The position numbers and the translations under genes were made by a program. From positions 1 through 64,000 of the forward strand of contig JALZUD010000025.1 in NCBI GenBank assembly GCA_023301725.1: a DNA stretch of 64,000 nucleotides. The letters are read 5' to 3'. This DNA comes from Granulosicoccus sp. (GTDB taxonomy: Bacteria; Pseudomonadota; Gammaproteobacteria; Granulosicoccales; Granulosicoccaceae). How positions within the stretch are numbered: position 1 is the stretch's first letter; every line of letters begins with the position of its first letter. Shown piece by piece: positions 18,081-27,138 of this stretch. The notes under the pieces were generated by a model. It was not told the DNA's origin, searched no databases, and saw only the letters and a list, made by a program, of their open reading frames with translations.

Positions 18081-19349
18081 TTATACCTGCCCACCAATCA
18101 AGTCGTTCATTACGGTTAAAAATTCCATAACTTCTTCTTTACTGTTGTAGTGACACATCGACACTCTAATGCAGCTGTCCATCTGTAAAGGGTTAAGAAT
18201 ATTGCCAGAATAATGATCAGCCTTACGCAGATGCGTTCTGATGCCTTTATTGTTAAGTTCTTTAACAATATCTACCGACGGGATGTCGCTAACCGAGAAG
18301 GATACAAGACCTTCGCGCTTTGGATTAACCGCACCCCCTATCAGTGTCAGATTTTCAAGATCAGCCAAGCCTTTCAAGTTGCCCTCCCCGTTTATCATGG
18401 TATTCACCAGTGATTTTTCGTGATCCATAATTGCCGCTGCGGCTGCGCTGAACTTGCTGTACCTGTCAGCATCGACACCGGCGCCTGCCTGCTCACCTAG
18501 CCATTCAAAGTAATTAATCACATTCGAAACGGTGGCGTATGCACCAGAATCACGCGTACCCATCTCCCAGTTATCAGCAGGGCCATCTATCAGGTTATTG
18601 TGCGGCACACTAGACAAAGCATCAGATACCCAGGCGACACCATAGCCATGACGTGAGAACATTTTGTACGGTGAAATGACATAACCATCAACGTTATATT
18701 TCTCCAGATTAATACCGCCATGCGCTGCATGCTGAATGCCGTCCACAATAATCAAGCAAGCTGGTGCAACAGCTCGGATCGCCTTGACACAGTGTTCAAC
18801 ATCAACACTCATTCCGGTCACAGGTGAAGTGTGAAGCAGAGTAGCCACCACTGTCTTGTCGGTCACCTGTGATGCAAAAGCATCCGCTGTAACAGTGCCT
18901 GTTGCGTCATCATGCTTAACAAGCACATGCTCATGGCCAGCAATTTTCGCCCAGCGATCACAGGCTGAACGCGTAGCAGGATGCTCAAGCGTCGATCCCA
19001 GCACAACACCCCCTTTTTCGACGCCTAAACAGGCATTCATGATTAATCGAAAGAGTAGTTCAGTGCCAGACTCTCCAACAAAAAACTGGCCTTGGGTGGC
19101 ATTCATAAAAACGCGCAAATCATCTTTTGCGCGATTGATAACATTGACCAATTCGTGACTTCCAGGATTATCACGACCTTGATTATCTGGAATAGCCGCG
19201 TACTCCATGGATGTTTCAACCACTGTTTTTAAGGTCAGCGCACCGCCTGCATTTTCAAAAAAAACCCGCTTGCCCTGCACTGGACACTCATCCACCTGTG
19301 CAAAGCGGTCACGGACATCCTGTAGCAGTGATTGATCGATGGTGTGCAT
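18081..19349 (-). CDS. Class V aminotransferase fold (cysteine desulfurase-like) PLP enzyme
   Basis: The 422-residue protein shows the class V fold: FFENAGGALT near the N-terminus, the cofactor aspartate/histidine region IIVDGIQHAAHG, and the PLP lysine in VISPYKMFSRHGYG. The active-site cysteine loop of true IscS/SufS-type sulfur donors is not evident, so a desulfurase role is doubtful and a lyase or aminotransferase on an imported amino compound is more likely. It is the last enzyme gene of the TRAP system 2 operon, nine bases after the large permease, which suggests that it processes the imported ligand. Confidence 0.82.
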   Translation of the reverse strand: MHTIDQSLLQDVRDRFAQVDECPVQGKRVFFENAGGALTLKTVVETSMEYAAIPDNQGRDNPGSHELVNVINRAKDDLRVFMNATQGQFFVGESGTELLFRLIMNACLGVEKGGVVLGSTLEHPATRSACDRWAKIAGHEHVLVKHDDATGTVTADAFASQVTDKTVVATLLHTSPVTGMSVDVEHCVKAIRAVAPACLIIVDGIQHAAHGGINLEKYNVDGYVISPYKMFSRHGYGVAWVSDALSSVPHNNLIDGPADNWEMGTRDSGAYATVSNVINYFEWLGEQAGAGVDADRYSKFSAAAAAIMDHEKSLVNTMINGEGNLKGLADLENLTLIGGAVNPKREGLVSFSVSDIPSVDIVKELNNKGIRTHLRKADHYSGNILNPLQMDSCIRVSMCHYNSKEEVMEFLTVMNDLIGGQV

Positions 19350-19358
19350 GAAATTTTC

Positions 19359-20858
19359 TTAAGCCAGTGGCAATAGAGCTAATGTAATAAAAGGAAAAGC
19401 GACCAACAGGACAACGCGAAGCAAATCCGTTGTCACAAAATAAACCACCGCCTTATAAGTTTCAGCAATGGGAGTTTGCTTATCCATGGAATTGATCACA
19501 AACAAATTCATGCCCACAGGTGGAGTGATTAGACCAACCTCCACGACGATCAGAACAAGTATGCCGAACCAGATAGCGGTGTGCTCTATGTTCACTCGAT
19601 TGAGCGATCCTGCGCTAACACCACGCAATCCAAGTTCACGGGTAATCTCACGTGATAGCTCCTGACCACTTGCCAGCAGCATTTGCGATTGTTGTAGTAA
19701 ATCTGCTGGCAACTCAGCTCCACTTGCTATAAGTACATCCAAACGTGCACTTTGCAACTGCACCATCGACACTAATCCAAAATCCAGTTCTTGAACAATA
19801 GGCCAGAAGATAGGAATGGTTAATAGAATCATAGACAGGCTATCCATGAGACAGCCAAGTAGGAGGTAGAAGATCAGGATAAGAATCAGTACCACTATCG
19901 CACTGTAACCACTGGCACCCACCCAGGCAGCCGCCTCTTGTGGCAGCTGAGTCAATGCCAGAAACCCGTTGTAGAAGGCCGCTCCAAGCACTATAAAGAA
20001 GATCATACCAGAGGCTTTTGCGGTGATATAAAAGCTCTCCGACAGTGAGTTCCAGTTCAGACTGCCCACTACCAAAGCAATCAAACCTGTCCCCATCGCG
20101 CCAACAGCTGCACCCTCTGTGGGCGTAAACCATCCCAGGTAGATACCACCAACCACTAGTAGAAACACCAACAAAACTGGCCACACTGCAAACAATGCTT
20201 TAAAACGTTCGGCGTATGGCAGAGCCGGGCAAGTACCGGCAGAGTCTGGGTGAATGCGAACGTAAACAGAGATTGCCAGCATGTAGCCAAGGGCGGCCAA
20301 AATACCGGGGATGAACGCTGCAAGGAATAATTTTGCAATGTTTTGTTCGGTCAAGATGGCATAGATAACCAGCACAACCGAGGGTGGTATCAGAATACCC
20401 AGAGTGCCGCCTGCAGCCAGAGTGGCGGTCGCGAAACCACCTGAGTACCCGTAGCGACGCAACTCAGGAAGCGCCACGCGACCCATGGTAGCGGCGGTGG
20501 CCAATGACGAGCCACAAATAGCACCAAAGCCTGCACAAGAGCCTACTGCCGCCATGGCCACCCCTCCCTTGCGGTGCCCAAGCCAACTCTCCGCCGCTTT
20601 GAACAAGGCCTGACTCATGCCTCCTAGCGTTGCCAGTTGTCCCATCAGCAGGAACATCGGGATGATTGACAAAGAGTAACTGGAAAAAGTTGTAAACGTT
20701 TCTGATTTCAATCGCGCAAAAGGGATTTGACTATCACCGGTCACCAGAATCAGGCCGACAAAACCGGTAAGGAACATGGCCAGACCAATGGGCACACGCA
20801 AAAAGACCAGCATTAATAGCGCTGGGAAAGAAAGTAGTCCGATTAACAGATCGCTCAA
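19359..20858 (-). CDS. TRAP transporter large permease (DctM family), system 2
   Basis: The 499-residue membrane protein has the DctM motifs CGSSLATAATMGRVALPEL, GGTLGILIPPSVVLVIYA and LITPPVGMNLFVIN, with an insert of about 60 residues around 380-430 (polar, with LLQQSQMLLASGQ) that is longer than in system 1. The start is a TTG at 20858, overlapping the small-permease stop by four bases (TTGA), indicating translational coupling. It works with DctQ and DctP encoded directly upstream in the same operon. Confidence 0.92.
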   Translation of the reverse strand: MSDLLIGLLSFPALLMLVFLRVPIGLAMFLTGFVGLILVTGDSQIPFARLKSETFTTFSSYSLSIIPMFLLMGQLATLGGMSQALFKAAESWLGHRKGGVAMAAVGSCAGFGAICGSSLATAATMGRVALPELRRYGYSGGFATATLAAGGTLGILIPPSVVLVIYAILTEQNIAKLFLAAFIPGILAALGYMLAISVYVRIHPDSAGTCPALPYAERFKALFAVWPVLLVFLLVVGGIYLGWFTPTEGAAVGAMGTGLIALVVGSLNWNSLSESFYITAKASGMIFFIVLGAAFYNGFLALTQLPQEAAAWVGASGYSAIVVLILILIFYLLLGCLMDSLSMILLTIPIFWPIVQELDFGLVSMVQLQSARLDVLIASGAELPADLLQQSQMLLASGQELSREITRELGLRGVSAGSLNRVNIEHTAIWFGILVLIVVEVGLITPPVGMNLFVINSMDKQTPIAETYKAVVYFVTTDLLRVVLLVAFPFITLALLPLA

Positions 20859-21439
20859 TGCCTGACGTCCGTTTCTGGCGCGAGTACGGACTGCCCAGAG
20901 AGTAATTCAATCAATCGACAGATAGCGATGTACAAAGACACCAGCGCTGCAACCCACGCCCCGGGCACACTGACTACATACCCCCACCAAACCGGGTACT
21001 CCAGCAAGAACGAAGTTTGTCCCGATGCACGTTTGCTTTGCATACCTGCGAACAATTGCAGGGCTATTAGCACTAAGACGATAGCGAAAACAGACTCGAT
21101 GAACAGCCGAATAAGGTTGTACACCGGAGGGGGCAAATAGTTGGTAAGAATATCAACAGAGGCGTGTGAACCGCTGAGCTGGCACAAGGGTAGAAATGCA
21201 AAAATGGCAAAGGCCATTCCTGCTTCTACTAATTCAAAGTCACCATTTATAGGTCCTATCCCGCTCTTTATCAGGTTATCGGCAAGTGTCGGGATAACGT
21301 TTTGAACAAGCTCACTGTGCAATGCCGAGTTAATGAGTCTACCAATAATTGACAGACACGTTAAAACCACCAATCCACTGAGCACTAGCCCACCTAGTAG
21401 TGCAAAAAAATGGGCTATTGCAGAAACAATTTTATACAT
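20855..21439 (-). CDS. TRAP transporter small permease (DctQ family), system 2
   Basis: This 194-residue membrane protein has four hydrophobic segments and the DctQ-like region EAGMAFAIFAFLPLCQLSGSHASVDIL. It starts with ATG at 21439 and its stop overlaps the large-permease start. The gene lies 56 bases downstream of the binding-protein gene. It completes the membrane domain of TRAP system 2. Confidence 0.9.
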   Translation of the reverse strand: MYKIVSAIAHFFALLGGLVLSGLVVLTCLSIIGRLINSALHSELVQNVIPTLADNLIKSGIGPINGDFELVEAGMAFAIFAFLPLCQLSGSHASVDILTNYLPPPVYNLIRLFIESVFAIVLVLIALQLFAGMQSKRASGQTSFLLEYPVWWGYVVSVPGAWVAALVSLYIAICRLIELLSGQSVLAPETDVRH

Positions 21440-21495
21440 TGCGTTTCGATGTGAACGGCAGTGACGCTATTAAAAAATGAAGACTGCCTGCTGAA

Positions 21496-22542
21496 TTACA
21501 TCTCAGCCGTCACGCCTAAACATTCTCCTTGCATCAAGCCTTTTGCCTCATCAATAAGCATCTGACCATCAAGACCTTGTTCGGCTAGATCAGCAACCCA
21601 TGTTGCATAAATTGGATTGACCAACTCTTGCCATTCGCTTGTGTCAGTAACAGTAAAAATTTCGTTACCATTTTCTACGGCGAATTCTCTTGCGGGCCCA
21701 TCGGCATCACTTTGAGTTCCACCAGCAAATATTGAAAATTCAAGCCCTGAGTTCTCATTCACTACCGTTTGTAAATCAGCCGGAAGTGACTCATACACCT
21801 CTTTGTTCATGGCGAGTACGAATCCTAAGTTGTATAACGCAGGCCCTTCGAATTCGGTGTGAAAATCAACTAACTCTGGAATTTTCAATGCGGTGGTAAC
21901 CTCCCACGGAATGGTTGTTCCATCGATAACCCCTTTCGACAAACCCTCGGGTATAGCGGGTACAGGCATGCCTACAGGAGTTGCACCGGCTAGTTCCAGT
22001 AGCTGATTGGCCATACGTGAGCCACCGCGGATTTTCATACCTTGTAAATCGCTCGGCTTTTCCACGGGTTCGGCTGTGTGCAACATCCCAGGCCCATGTA
22101 CCCAGGTGCCCAGAATTTTCACTGCTGCAAATTCAGTGTCTTGCATGTGATCTTCAAACAGGTTCCAGTAGGCGCACGATGCAGCGCGTGCATCCTCAGT
22201 CATAAAAGGCAACTCGAAAACCTCGGTTGAAGGAAAGCGTCCGGGTGTATAGCCGACTACGGTCCAAACGACATCTGCGACACCGTCGACAACCTGATCA
22301 AAAAGCTCAGGCGGGGTGCCGCCGAGTTGCATTGATGGAAAACGGTCAATTTTGATTCGCCCCTCGGAAGCCATCTCTATCCGGTCGGCCCATACGTCTA
22401 GGACTTTTACAGGAACATTTGCTTGGGCTGGTAGAAACTGATGCAGTTTGAGCGTCACATCCTGAGCAGATGCGTTTGTTGATGCAGCGACTAAAATGCC
22501 GGCTGCAGCCAGTGGCTTCAGTACCGAATTGAATTTGGTCAT
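21496..22542 (-). CDS. TRAP transporter periplasmic solute-binding protein (DctP family), system 2
   Basis: The product of about 348 residues has a signal peptide (MTKFNSVLKPLAAAGILVAASTNASA) and the DctP core, including GMKIRGGSRMANQLLELAGATPVGMPVPAIPEGLSKGVIDG with the ligand-binding arginine. The start at 22542 has GGGAG nine bases upstream; the longer frame to 22632 has no signal peptide at its start. It captures the substrate of TRAP system 2 in the periplasm. It is the first gene of the minus-strand operon and divergent from an Fe/2OG dioxygenase. Confidence 0.92.
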   Translation of the reverse strand: MTKFNSVLKPLAAAGILVAASTNASAQDVTLKLHQFLPAQANVPVKVLDVWADRIEMASEGRIKIDRFPSMQLGGTPPELFDQVVDGVADVVWTVVGYTPGRFPSTEVFELPFMTEDARAASCAYWNLFEDHMQDTEFAAVKILGTWVHGPGMLHTAEPVEKPSDLQGMKIRGGSRMANQLLELAGATPVGMPVPAIPEGLSKGVIDGTTIPWEVTTALKIPELVDFHTEFEGPALYNLGFVLAMNKEVYESLPADLQTVVNENSGLEFSIFAGGTQSDADGPAREFAVENGNEIFTVTDTSEWQELVNPIYATWVADLAEQGLDGQMLIDEAKGLMQGECLGVTAEM

Positions 22543-22737
22543 TTTTATGGTCTCCCTTGGCTTTATCGAGTGCGACATTTTTACGACCGTCCCGACGCAA
22601 CCTCGATCGTGGACGTCTTTGCAGACTACCATAACGTCCAGTTACCAGACGATCAATCTTGTTGCCTCCACTGCAACCTCGGTAGACGTTGATATCGAGT
22701 AAGCTATGCTATCTGGGGCATTTCATTAGATATAACA

Positions 22738-23547
22738 ATGCAAGCAAAAATCGACCATTCGCCATTATCTACACTGCAAGATCTGGTGGACTTGGATAAT
22801 TTCCCCATCACCCAGCCAACCTTCCAGCAAAAAAGCAAGCGACAGCTTGATGAAAACGGTGTGTTGGTACTACCAGGTTTTTTACGACCAAACGTTGTGA
22901 GCAGCATTGCTAGGCAGGCGCAGCAGTGTGCAAGTCTGGCATATTACACCAATAGTGATCACAACATTTACCTGGCACCGACAGATCCGAACTATGCGCT
23001 AACTCATCCGCGAAACCGCAAGGTAAGGTCTTCAAAAGGCTGTATCACCACCGATCAAATCCCTGAAGATTCACCACTAACGACCCTTTACAATAGTGAA
23101 GTATTCAGGCATTTTCTGTGCGCTGTACTTAACGAATCTGAACTGCACGAGTATGTCGATCCGCTATCTTCAATCAACCTTCATTATGCGTCGCAGGGGC
23201 AGGAACTAGGTTGGCACTTTGATAATTCGGCTTTTGCTGTGACGTTGCTCATTCAAAAGCCTCAAGCTGGTGGCGTATTTGAGTATGTAAAAAATGTGCG
23301 CAATGCTGAAGCAGCTGAGATGGGATTCGCGCAGGCAGAGCAAATCCTCAATGGTGAAATGCCTGTGAATTCGCTGTCGATGGATGCAGGAGCGCTGGTG
23401 TTGTTTCGTGGCCGCAATTCTATGCACCGGGTGAGTCCAACCGAAGGTCAAACGACGCGATTGCTTGCCGTACTGGCTTACAACACCAAACCCGACGTTG
23501 CTTTGACGGAATCAGCTCGAATGACGTTCTTTGGGCGGTTGGGATAG
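22738..23547 (+). CDS. Fe(II)/2-oxoglutarate dioxygenase, HalD/BesD-like
   Basis: The 269-residue protein has a complete facial triad His160, Asp162 (GWHFDNS) and His230 (NSMHRV), plus Arg241 (TTRLLAV) for 2-oxoglutarate. The layout around INLHYASQGQELGWHFDN resembles HalD/BesD-type amino-acid oxygenases, but the retained aspartate argues for hydroxylation rather than halogenation, since halogenases replace it with Gly or Ala. It is divergent from TRAP system 2 and a class V PLP enzyme, so it may act on an amino compound that the transporter imports. The family link is by eye only. Confidence 0.78.
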   Translation: MQAKIDHSPLSTLQDLVDLDNFPITQPTFQQKSKRQLDENGVLVLPGFLRPNVVSSIARQAQQCASLAYYTNSDHNIYLAPTDPNYALTHPRNRKVRSSKGCITTDQIPEDSPLTTLYNSEVFRHFLCAVLNESELHEYVDPLSSINLHYASQGQELGWHFDNSAFAVTLLIQKPQAGGVFEYVKNVRNAEAAEMGFAQAEQILNGEMPVNSLSMDAGALVLFRGRNSMHRVSPTEGQTTRLLAVLAYNTKPDVALTESARMTFFGRLG

Positions 23548-24006
23548 CGTTGGTAGAGGTATGTGGAGTATTTACCGGCGTACATCTGCAGCAGCCTCAC
23601 CATCTGTCGCAGCATTTGATGCCACTGCCAGTGATATTGTAGATTAATAAACGACTTTAAATATCTGATTTTATTGATATTTCATTACTTTCGCAACAAC
23701 CAAGACTTGCGCACCAACCAAGAGTGACCACTTTGCCAAGGATATCTTTCGTATCGGCAGATAACTGGAAAAGACCTACATCACACATTTAAACAATGCT
23801 GCTCAAACTTATAACCAACGGCCCAGTCCTGTCATATTTCAGGTGGTTGTTTTGAAACACAATTTGTTTCAAAATGTTGCTGCCCAAACATTGACTCGCT
23901 GGTATATTAAAGGCCTCATAATAGTAGTGCGCTAGACATCGGTTTTATCGTCGAATCGTCGGTGCTCTTCAATAGACTCCACTGCCGTGAGGGTATACAC
24001 TAGGGT
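23548..24006. other. Intergenic stretch without a recognisable gene
   Basis: No convincing coding region was seen between the dioxygenase and the CDF-like gene. An inverted repeat at 23850-23874 is listed separately. The rest is AT-rich with no obvious structure. Confidence 0.5.
23850..23874. repeat. Inverted repeat upstream of the CDF-like gene
   Basis: A perfect 10-base-pair palindrome (TTTTGAAACA with TGTTTCAAAA) flanks a 5-base centre, about 130 bases before the CDF-like start. It could be an operator or the terminator hairpin of the preceding gene; there is no T tract beyond the stem. Confidence 0.4.
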
Positions 24007-24984
24007 ATGTTTTACACAACAGATTTCAAACGATACTTGGTAGAACTTGTCTTGTTTGCCTTTCTGGTCTTCGTGGGCCTTGCCGTTAACAGCCAAACCG
24101 TGATCGCTCTGGGTATTCTCGTCTTGTGCCATTGCCTGCCTTCGCTTGTACTTGCCACGCTCAGGCAGCTTACAGACGTCAACAAAAACAACATCCCAAC
24201 CTACTACTCGAACGGCTATTGCAGTTTTAGAGAGAAAGAAATTGTTGACCTCATCAGTAGCGCTCTAATGATTGGCGTCTCGTGTGGTTTGTTGGTTTTG
24301 TCACTTCAAAAACTCACATTTGTTCCGTTGAGCGATGCACACAAGACAACAATATTAGGCTTAGCCTACATTGCGTGCGAACTCACCATCTATGCGTTTG
24401 TCAGTCTGACGTCTAAGAATTCCCCTCTTAAAAAGCCGCTTAGATCTCGGGTCATCCGTATCCTTGTTGCCCTTCTAGTCATTGTCATCGGTCACATAGA
24501 GCATCAGCTGATACAAGAGCTGCTCGACACCGTCGCTGGCCTGAGTGTTCTTGCCTACGTTCTATACCAATCAACAAAACACCTTATCGACGTCGCTCTG
24601 AAAAACATAAATTACGCGCCTCGCGGTATAGATGTAGAAGACGTGCGAATTTTCCTGATGGCTATGCCCGGCGTTGTGGGAGTGAGCAAAATATTCTTCC
24701 GTCGTATCAGTGAGATCGAGCATGAGTTAGGCGTGCAAATGTCCATGGAACATTACTTGCGCCAGAACGCAGACTCAGGAATATTGAGAGAAAGAATCAA
24801 ACAACAGATTCAGGATGAGTTTGGGGTTACCGGTGTCACCATGGAGTTTCAATGGACAAAGGTCAAAAATCCCGGACAACCTAGCATCGAACCTCGGCCA
24901 ATCTCTAGGAAAGCCTACACACCAAAGAAAGAAACATACGAAGACCCTGAATCTAATGTCATCGTTCTGGGACACCAATCGTAG
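24007..24984 (+). CDS. Degenerate cation diffusion facilitator (CDF)-like membrane protein
   Basis: The 325-residue protein has about six hydrophobic segments and a cytoplasmic C-terminal domain (GIDVEDVRIFLMAMPGVVGVSKIFF) that matches the CDF dimerisation domain. The segment YYSNGYCSFREKEIVDLISSALM corresponds to the CDF loop and helix 3 (usual Y-G-Y-x-R-x-E). The helix-2 metal motif is replaced by a C-H-C-L-P run and the helix-5 HxxxD appears as QELLD, so canonical metal ligands are not intact. It may transport something else, act as a sensor or be inactive. It is transcribed alone, upstream of the GspE-like gene on the same strand. Confidence 0.7.
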   Translation: MFYTTDFKRYLVELVLFAFLVFVGLAVNSQTVIALGILVLCHCLPSLVLATLRQLTDVNKNNIPTYYSNGYCSFREKEIVDLISSALMIGVSCGLLVLSLQKLTFVPLSDAHKTTILGLAYIACELTIYAFVSLTSKNSPLKKPLRSRVIRILVALLVIVIGHIEHQLIQELLDTVAGLSVLAYVLYQSTKHLIDVALKNINYAPRGIDVEDVRIFLMAMPGVVGVSKIFFRRISEIEHELGVQMSMEHYLRQNADSGILRERIKQQIQDEFGVTGVTMEFQWTKVKNPGQPSIEPRPISRKAYTPKKETYEDPESNVIVLGHQS

Positions 24985-25206
24985 AGCCCACAGTTCGCCT
25001 GACCCTACATCGCAAGCCCAGAATCGCGATCAGATTACACAGGTTGGAACACGAACAAAATCCGCTGGGTCAATCTTTTTAGAAGCGCAATTCACCTAGT
25101 TCGGGGCCAGGTATTTATAATTACGGCTGATTATTGCTCGATTTATGTTAAGGCTTCAGGAAATTCACCGCTAACGTTACATACCACCAATGGATGTACA
25201 AGGTGA

Positions 25207-27138
25207 ATGCCGGTTAATAATCAGGAAAGTGCAAATGCACTGCCATCCGATGCGGAATCGGATGGCGAATTCAATGCGCTGTTTGCCCAAATGCTCGTTA
25301 GTGCGGAAGTGCTTGATGAGCAAACAATAAACAGCACGAGCCGCGTAGTGCAAAAACTGGGCGGCGATCAATCCTTATTCAAAATACTTGAAAAACGTGG
25401 CACGCTTAGCCGTGAAACATTTCTGGATTGTGTGCGCTCTCAACAGCCAGACATCCCCATCGGCGCGCTGTTACATCAACTTGGTGCTATCACTCGAGGA
25501 CAATGGAAACAGGCTGAACAATTACGCTCGCACTCAGGTAACTTAGGCGATATCGGCCAGATACTTGTCAGCAAACAAATGCTGCGCGAAGAACAGTTCA
25601 CAGAAGTCAAAGCCGCCTACTCTGGTTATCAGTATGAAGAGCCCGACATCGGAGACTGCGACAGCGTCCTGCTTAAAAGTCTCCCCATCAGGCTGTGCAA
25701 ACTTTTTGGCTTCCTCCCTATCCGCCGCGTCGATAACGGCGTCGTTGTCGCCTTTGAAAGCCTTGACCGGGGAGAAGCTCGGACGGAGGCTGCTCACTGT
25801 TTTAAGACTAACATTGAGCCTGTTCTGTGTTCAGGCACCACCCTGCGTCGTGCTTTTGCAGCTTATGAGCGGCAAGTGGCACCCAAAAGTGAAGCTGAAC
25901 AATTAGCGGCCAAAGAGGGCTCTGCAAGTGCGTGGGTGAGCAACATTCTCAAAACTGGCATCGAGCTGTCAGCCAGTGATATTCATGTACAACCAACCAG
26001 CGACGGCGTGCGTGTTCGGTTCCGTATCGACGGAGCCCTACGTGATCATCAACAGTTGCCACTTGAACAACTTGATGCCATGGTGTCGAGATTGAAAATC
26101 ATGGCCGAAGCCAATATTGCTGAACGCCGTAAACACCAGGATGGGCGGATAAACTTTGAAGATCCAGAAACGGGTGGCATAACTGAGCTGCGAGCCTCCT
26201 TTTTCATCACTATCAATGGCGAAGCTGTGGTGCTTAGAGTGCTACGCAATGACAATCGCATTGTTGAACTGAAAAAACTCGGAATGGGAGACAAAATTCT
26301 CACCCTGTTCCGTAAAGAAGCTTTAGAAGCTCCCAACGGTGTCATCATCGTCACCGGTCCAACGGGCTCGGGGAAGACATCCACACTCTATAGTTGTGTT
26401 CAACATTTGAACGATGACACAACCAGCATTATTACTGCTGAAGATCCCGTTGAGTATCAGGTGGATGGAATTTCTCAATGTTCAATAAATGCCAAATTAG
26501 GAAGAACCTACGAAGACTCGCTTAGATTTATCGTCAGACAAGATCCAGACGTTATTGTCCTTGGCGAGATACGCGACGCTACGTCAGCCAGAAGCGCCAT
26601 TCAAGCATCGCTAACCGGCCATAAAGTGTTGACCACATTTCACGCTGAAGACACCATTGGTACCCTATTACGATTGATGTACATGGACATCGAAAAATTT
26701 CTGATTGCATCCACCGTCTCGTGTGTGTTGGCGCAGCGATTGGTCAGGAAAGTGTGTACAAAATGTGCAAAACAAATAAAACCTAAACCCTCTGAACTCA
26801 AGCAACTAGGATGGTCACTAGACTCATTTCATGGTGGCAATTTTCGTGAAGGGATCGGCTGCGAGCACTGTGATTTCACAGGCTACAAAGGGCGTATCGC
26901 CATTTTTGAAGTGTTAATCCTAAATGCTGCAGTACGCGATGCCATTCTGGACAGCAATAACGCAACTGATATAAGACGCACCAGTCAGGAATCAGCCGGA
27001 TTAATCACTTTGTTAGAACACGGGTTGGTAAGGGCTTCGCGAGGCGAGACATCGGTAAAAGAGGTCATTCGCGTATTGCCTCGGTTATCCCCCCCGAGAC
27101 CACTCATGGAATTAATTCGTTTAACAGGAATTCGATAA
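25207..27138 (+). CDS. GspE/PilB-family secretion ATPase
   Basis: This 643-residue ATPase has an N-terminal GspE/MshE-like region (about 85-140, PIGALLHQLGAITRGQW ... GDIGQILVSKQMLREEQF), Walker A GPTGSGKT at 384-391, the Asp box ITAEDPVEYQ, Walker B VRQDPDVIVLGEIRD and His box HKVLTTFHAED. A tetracysteine zinc site is formed by CTKC and CEHC near residues 517-560. The family powers assembly of type IV pili or type II secretion. No pilin, secretin or other assembly gene lies nearby. The downstream HDOD gene begins within its stop codon (TAATG), implying a two-gene unit. Confidence 0.93.
   Translation: MPVNNQESANALPSDAESDGEFNALFAQMLVSAEVLDEQTINSTSRVVQKLGGDQSLFKILEKRGTLSRETFLDCVRSQQPDIPIGALLHQLGAITRGQWKQAEQLRSHSGNLGDIGQILVSKQMLREEQFTEVKAAYSGYQYEEPDIGDCDSVLLKSLPIRLCKLFGFLPIRRVDNGVVVAFESLDRGEARTEAAHCFKTNIEPVLCSGTTLRRAFAAYERQVAPKSEAEQLAAKEGSASAWVSNILKTGIELSASDIHVQPTSDGVRVRFRIDGALRDHQQLPLEQLDAMVSRLKIMAEANIAERRKHQDGRINFEDPETGGITELRASFFITINGEAVVLRVLRNDNRIVELKKLGMGDKILTLFRKEALEAPNGVIIVTGPTGSGKTSTLYSCVQHLNDDTTSIITAEDPVEYQVDGISQCSINAKLGRTYEDSLRFIVRQDPDVIVLGEIRDATSARSAIQASLTGHKVLTTFHAEDTIGTLLRLMYMDIEKFLIASTVSCVLAQRLVRKVCTKCAKQIKPKPSELKQLGWSLDSFHGGNFREGIGCEHCDFTGYKGRIAIFEVLILNAAVRDAILDSNNATDIRRTSQESAGLITLLEHGLVRASRGETSVKEVIRVLPRLSPPRPLMELIRLTGIR

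Noticed and set aside
22738-23547. Calling the HalD/BesD-like oxygenase a halogenase
   Set aside because: The iron-binding aspartate (Asp162) is present, whereas halogenases replace it with Gly or Ala.
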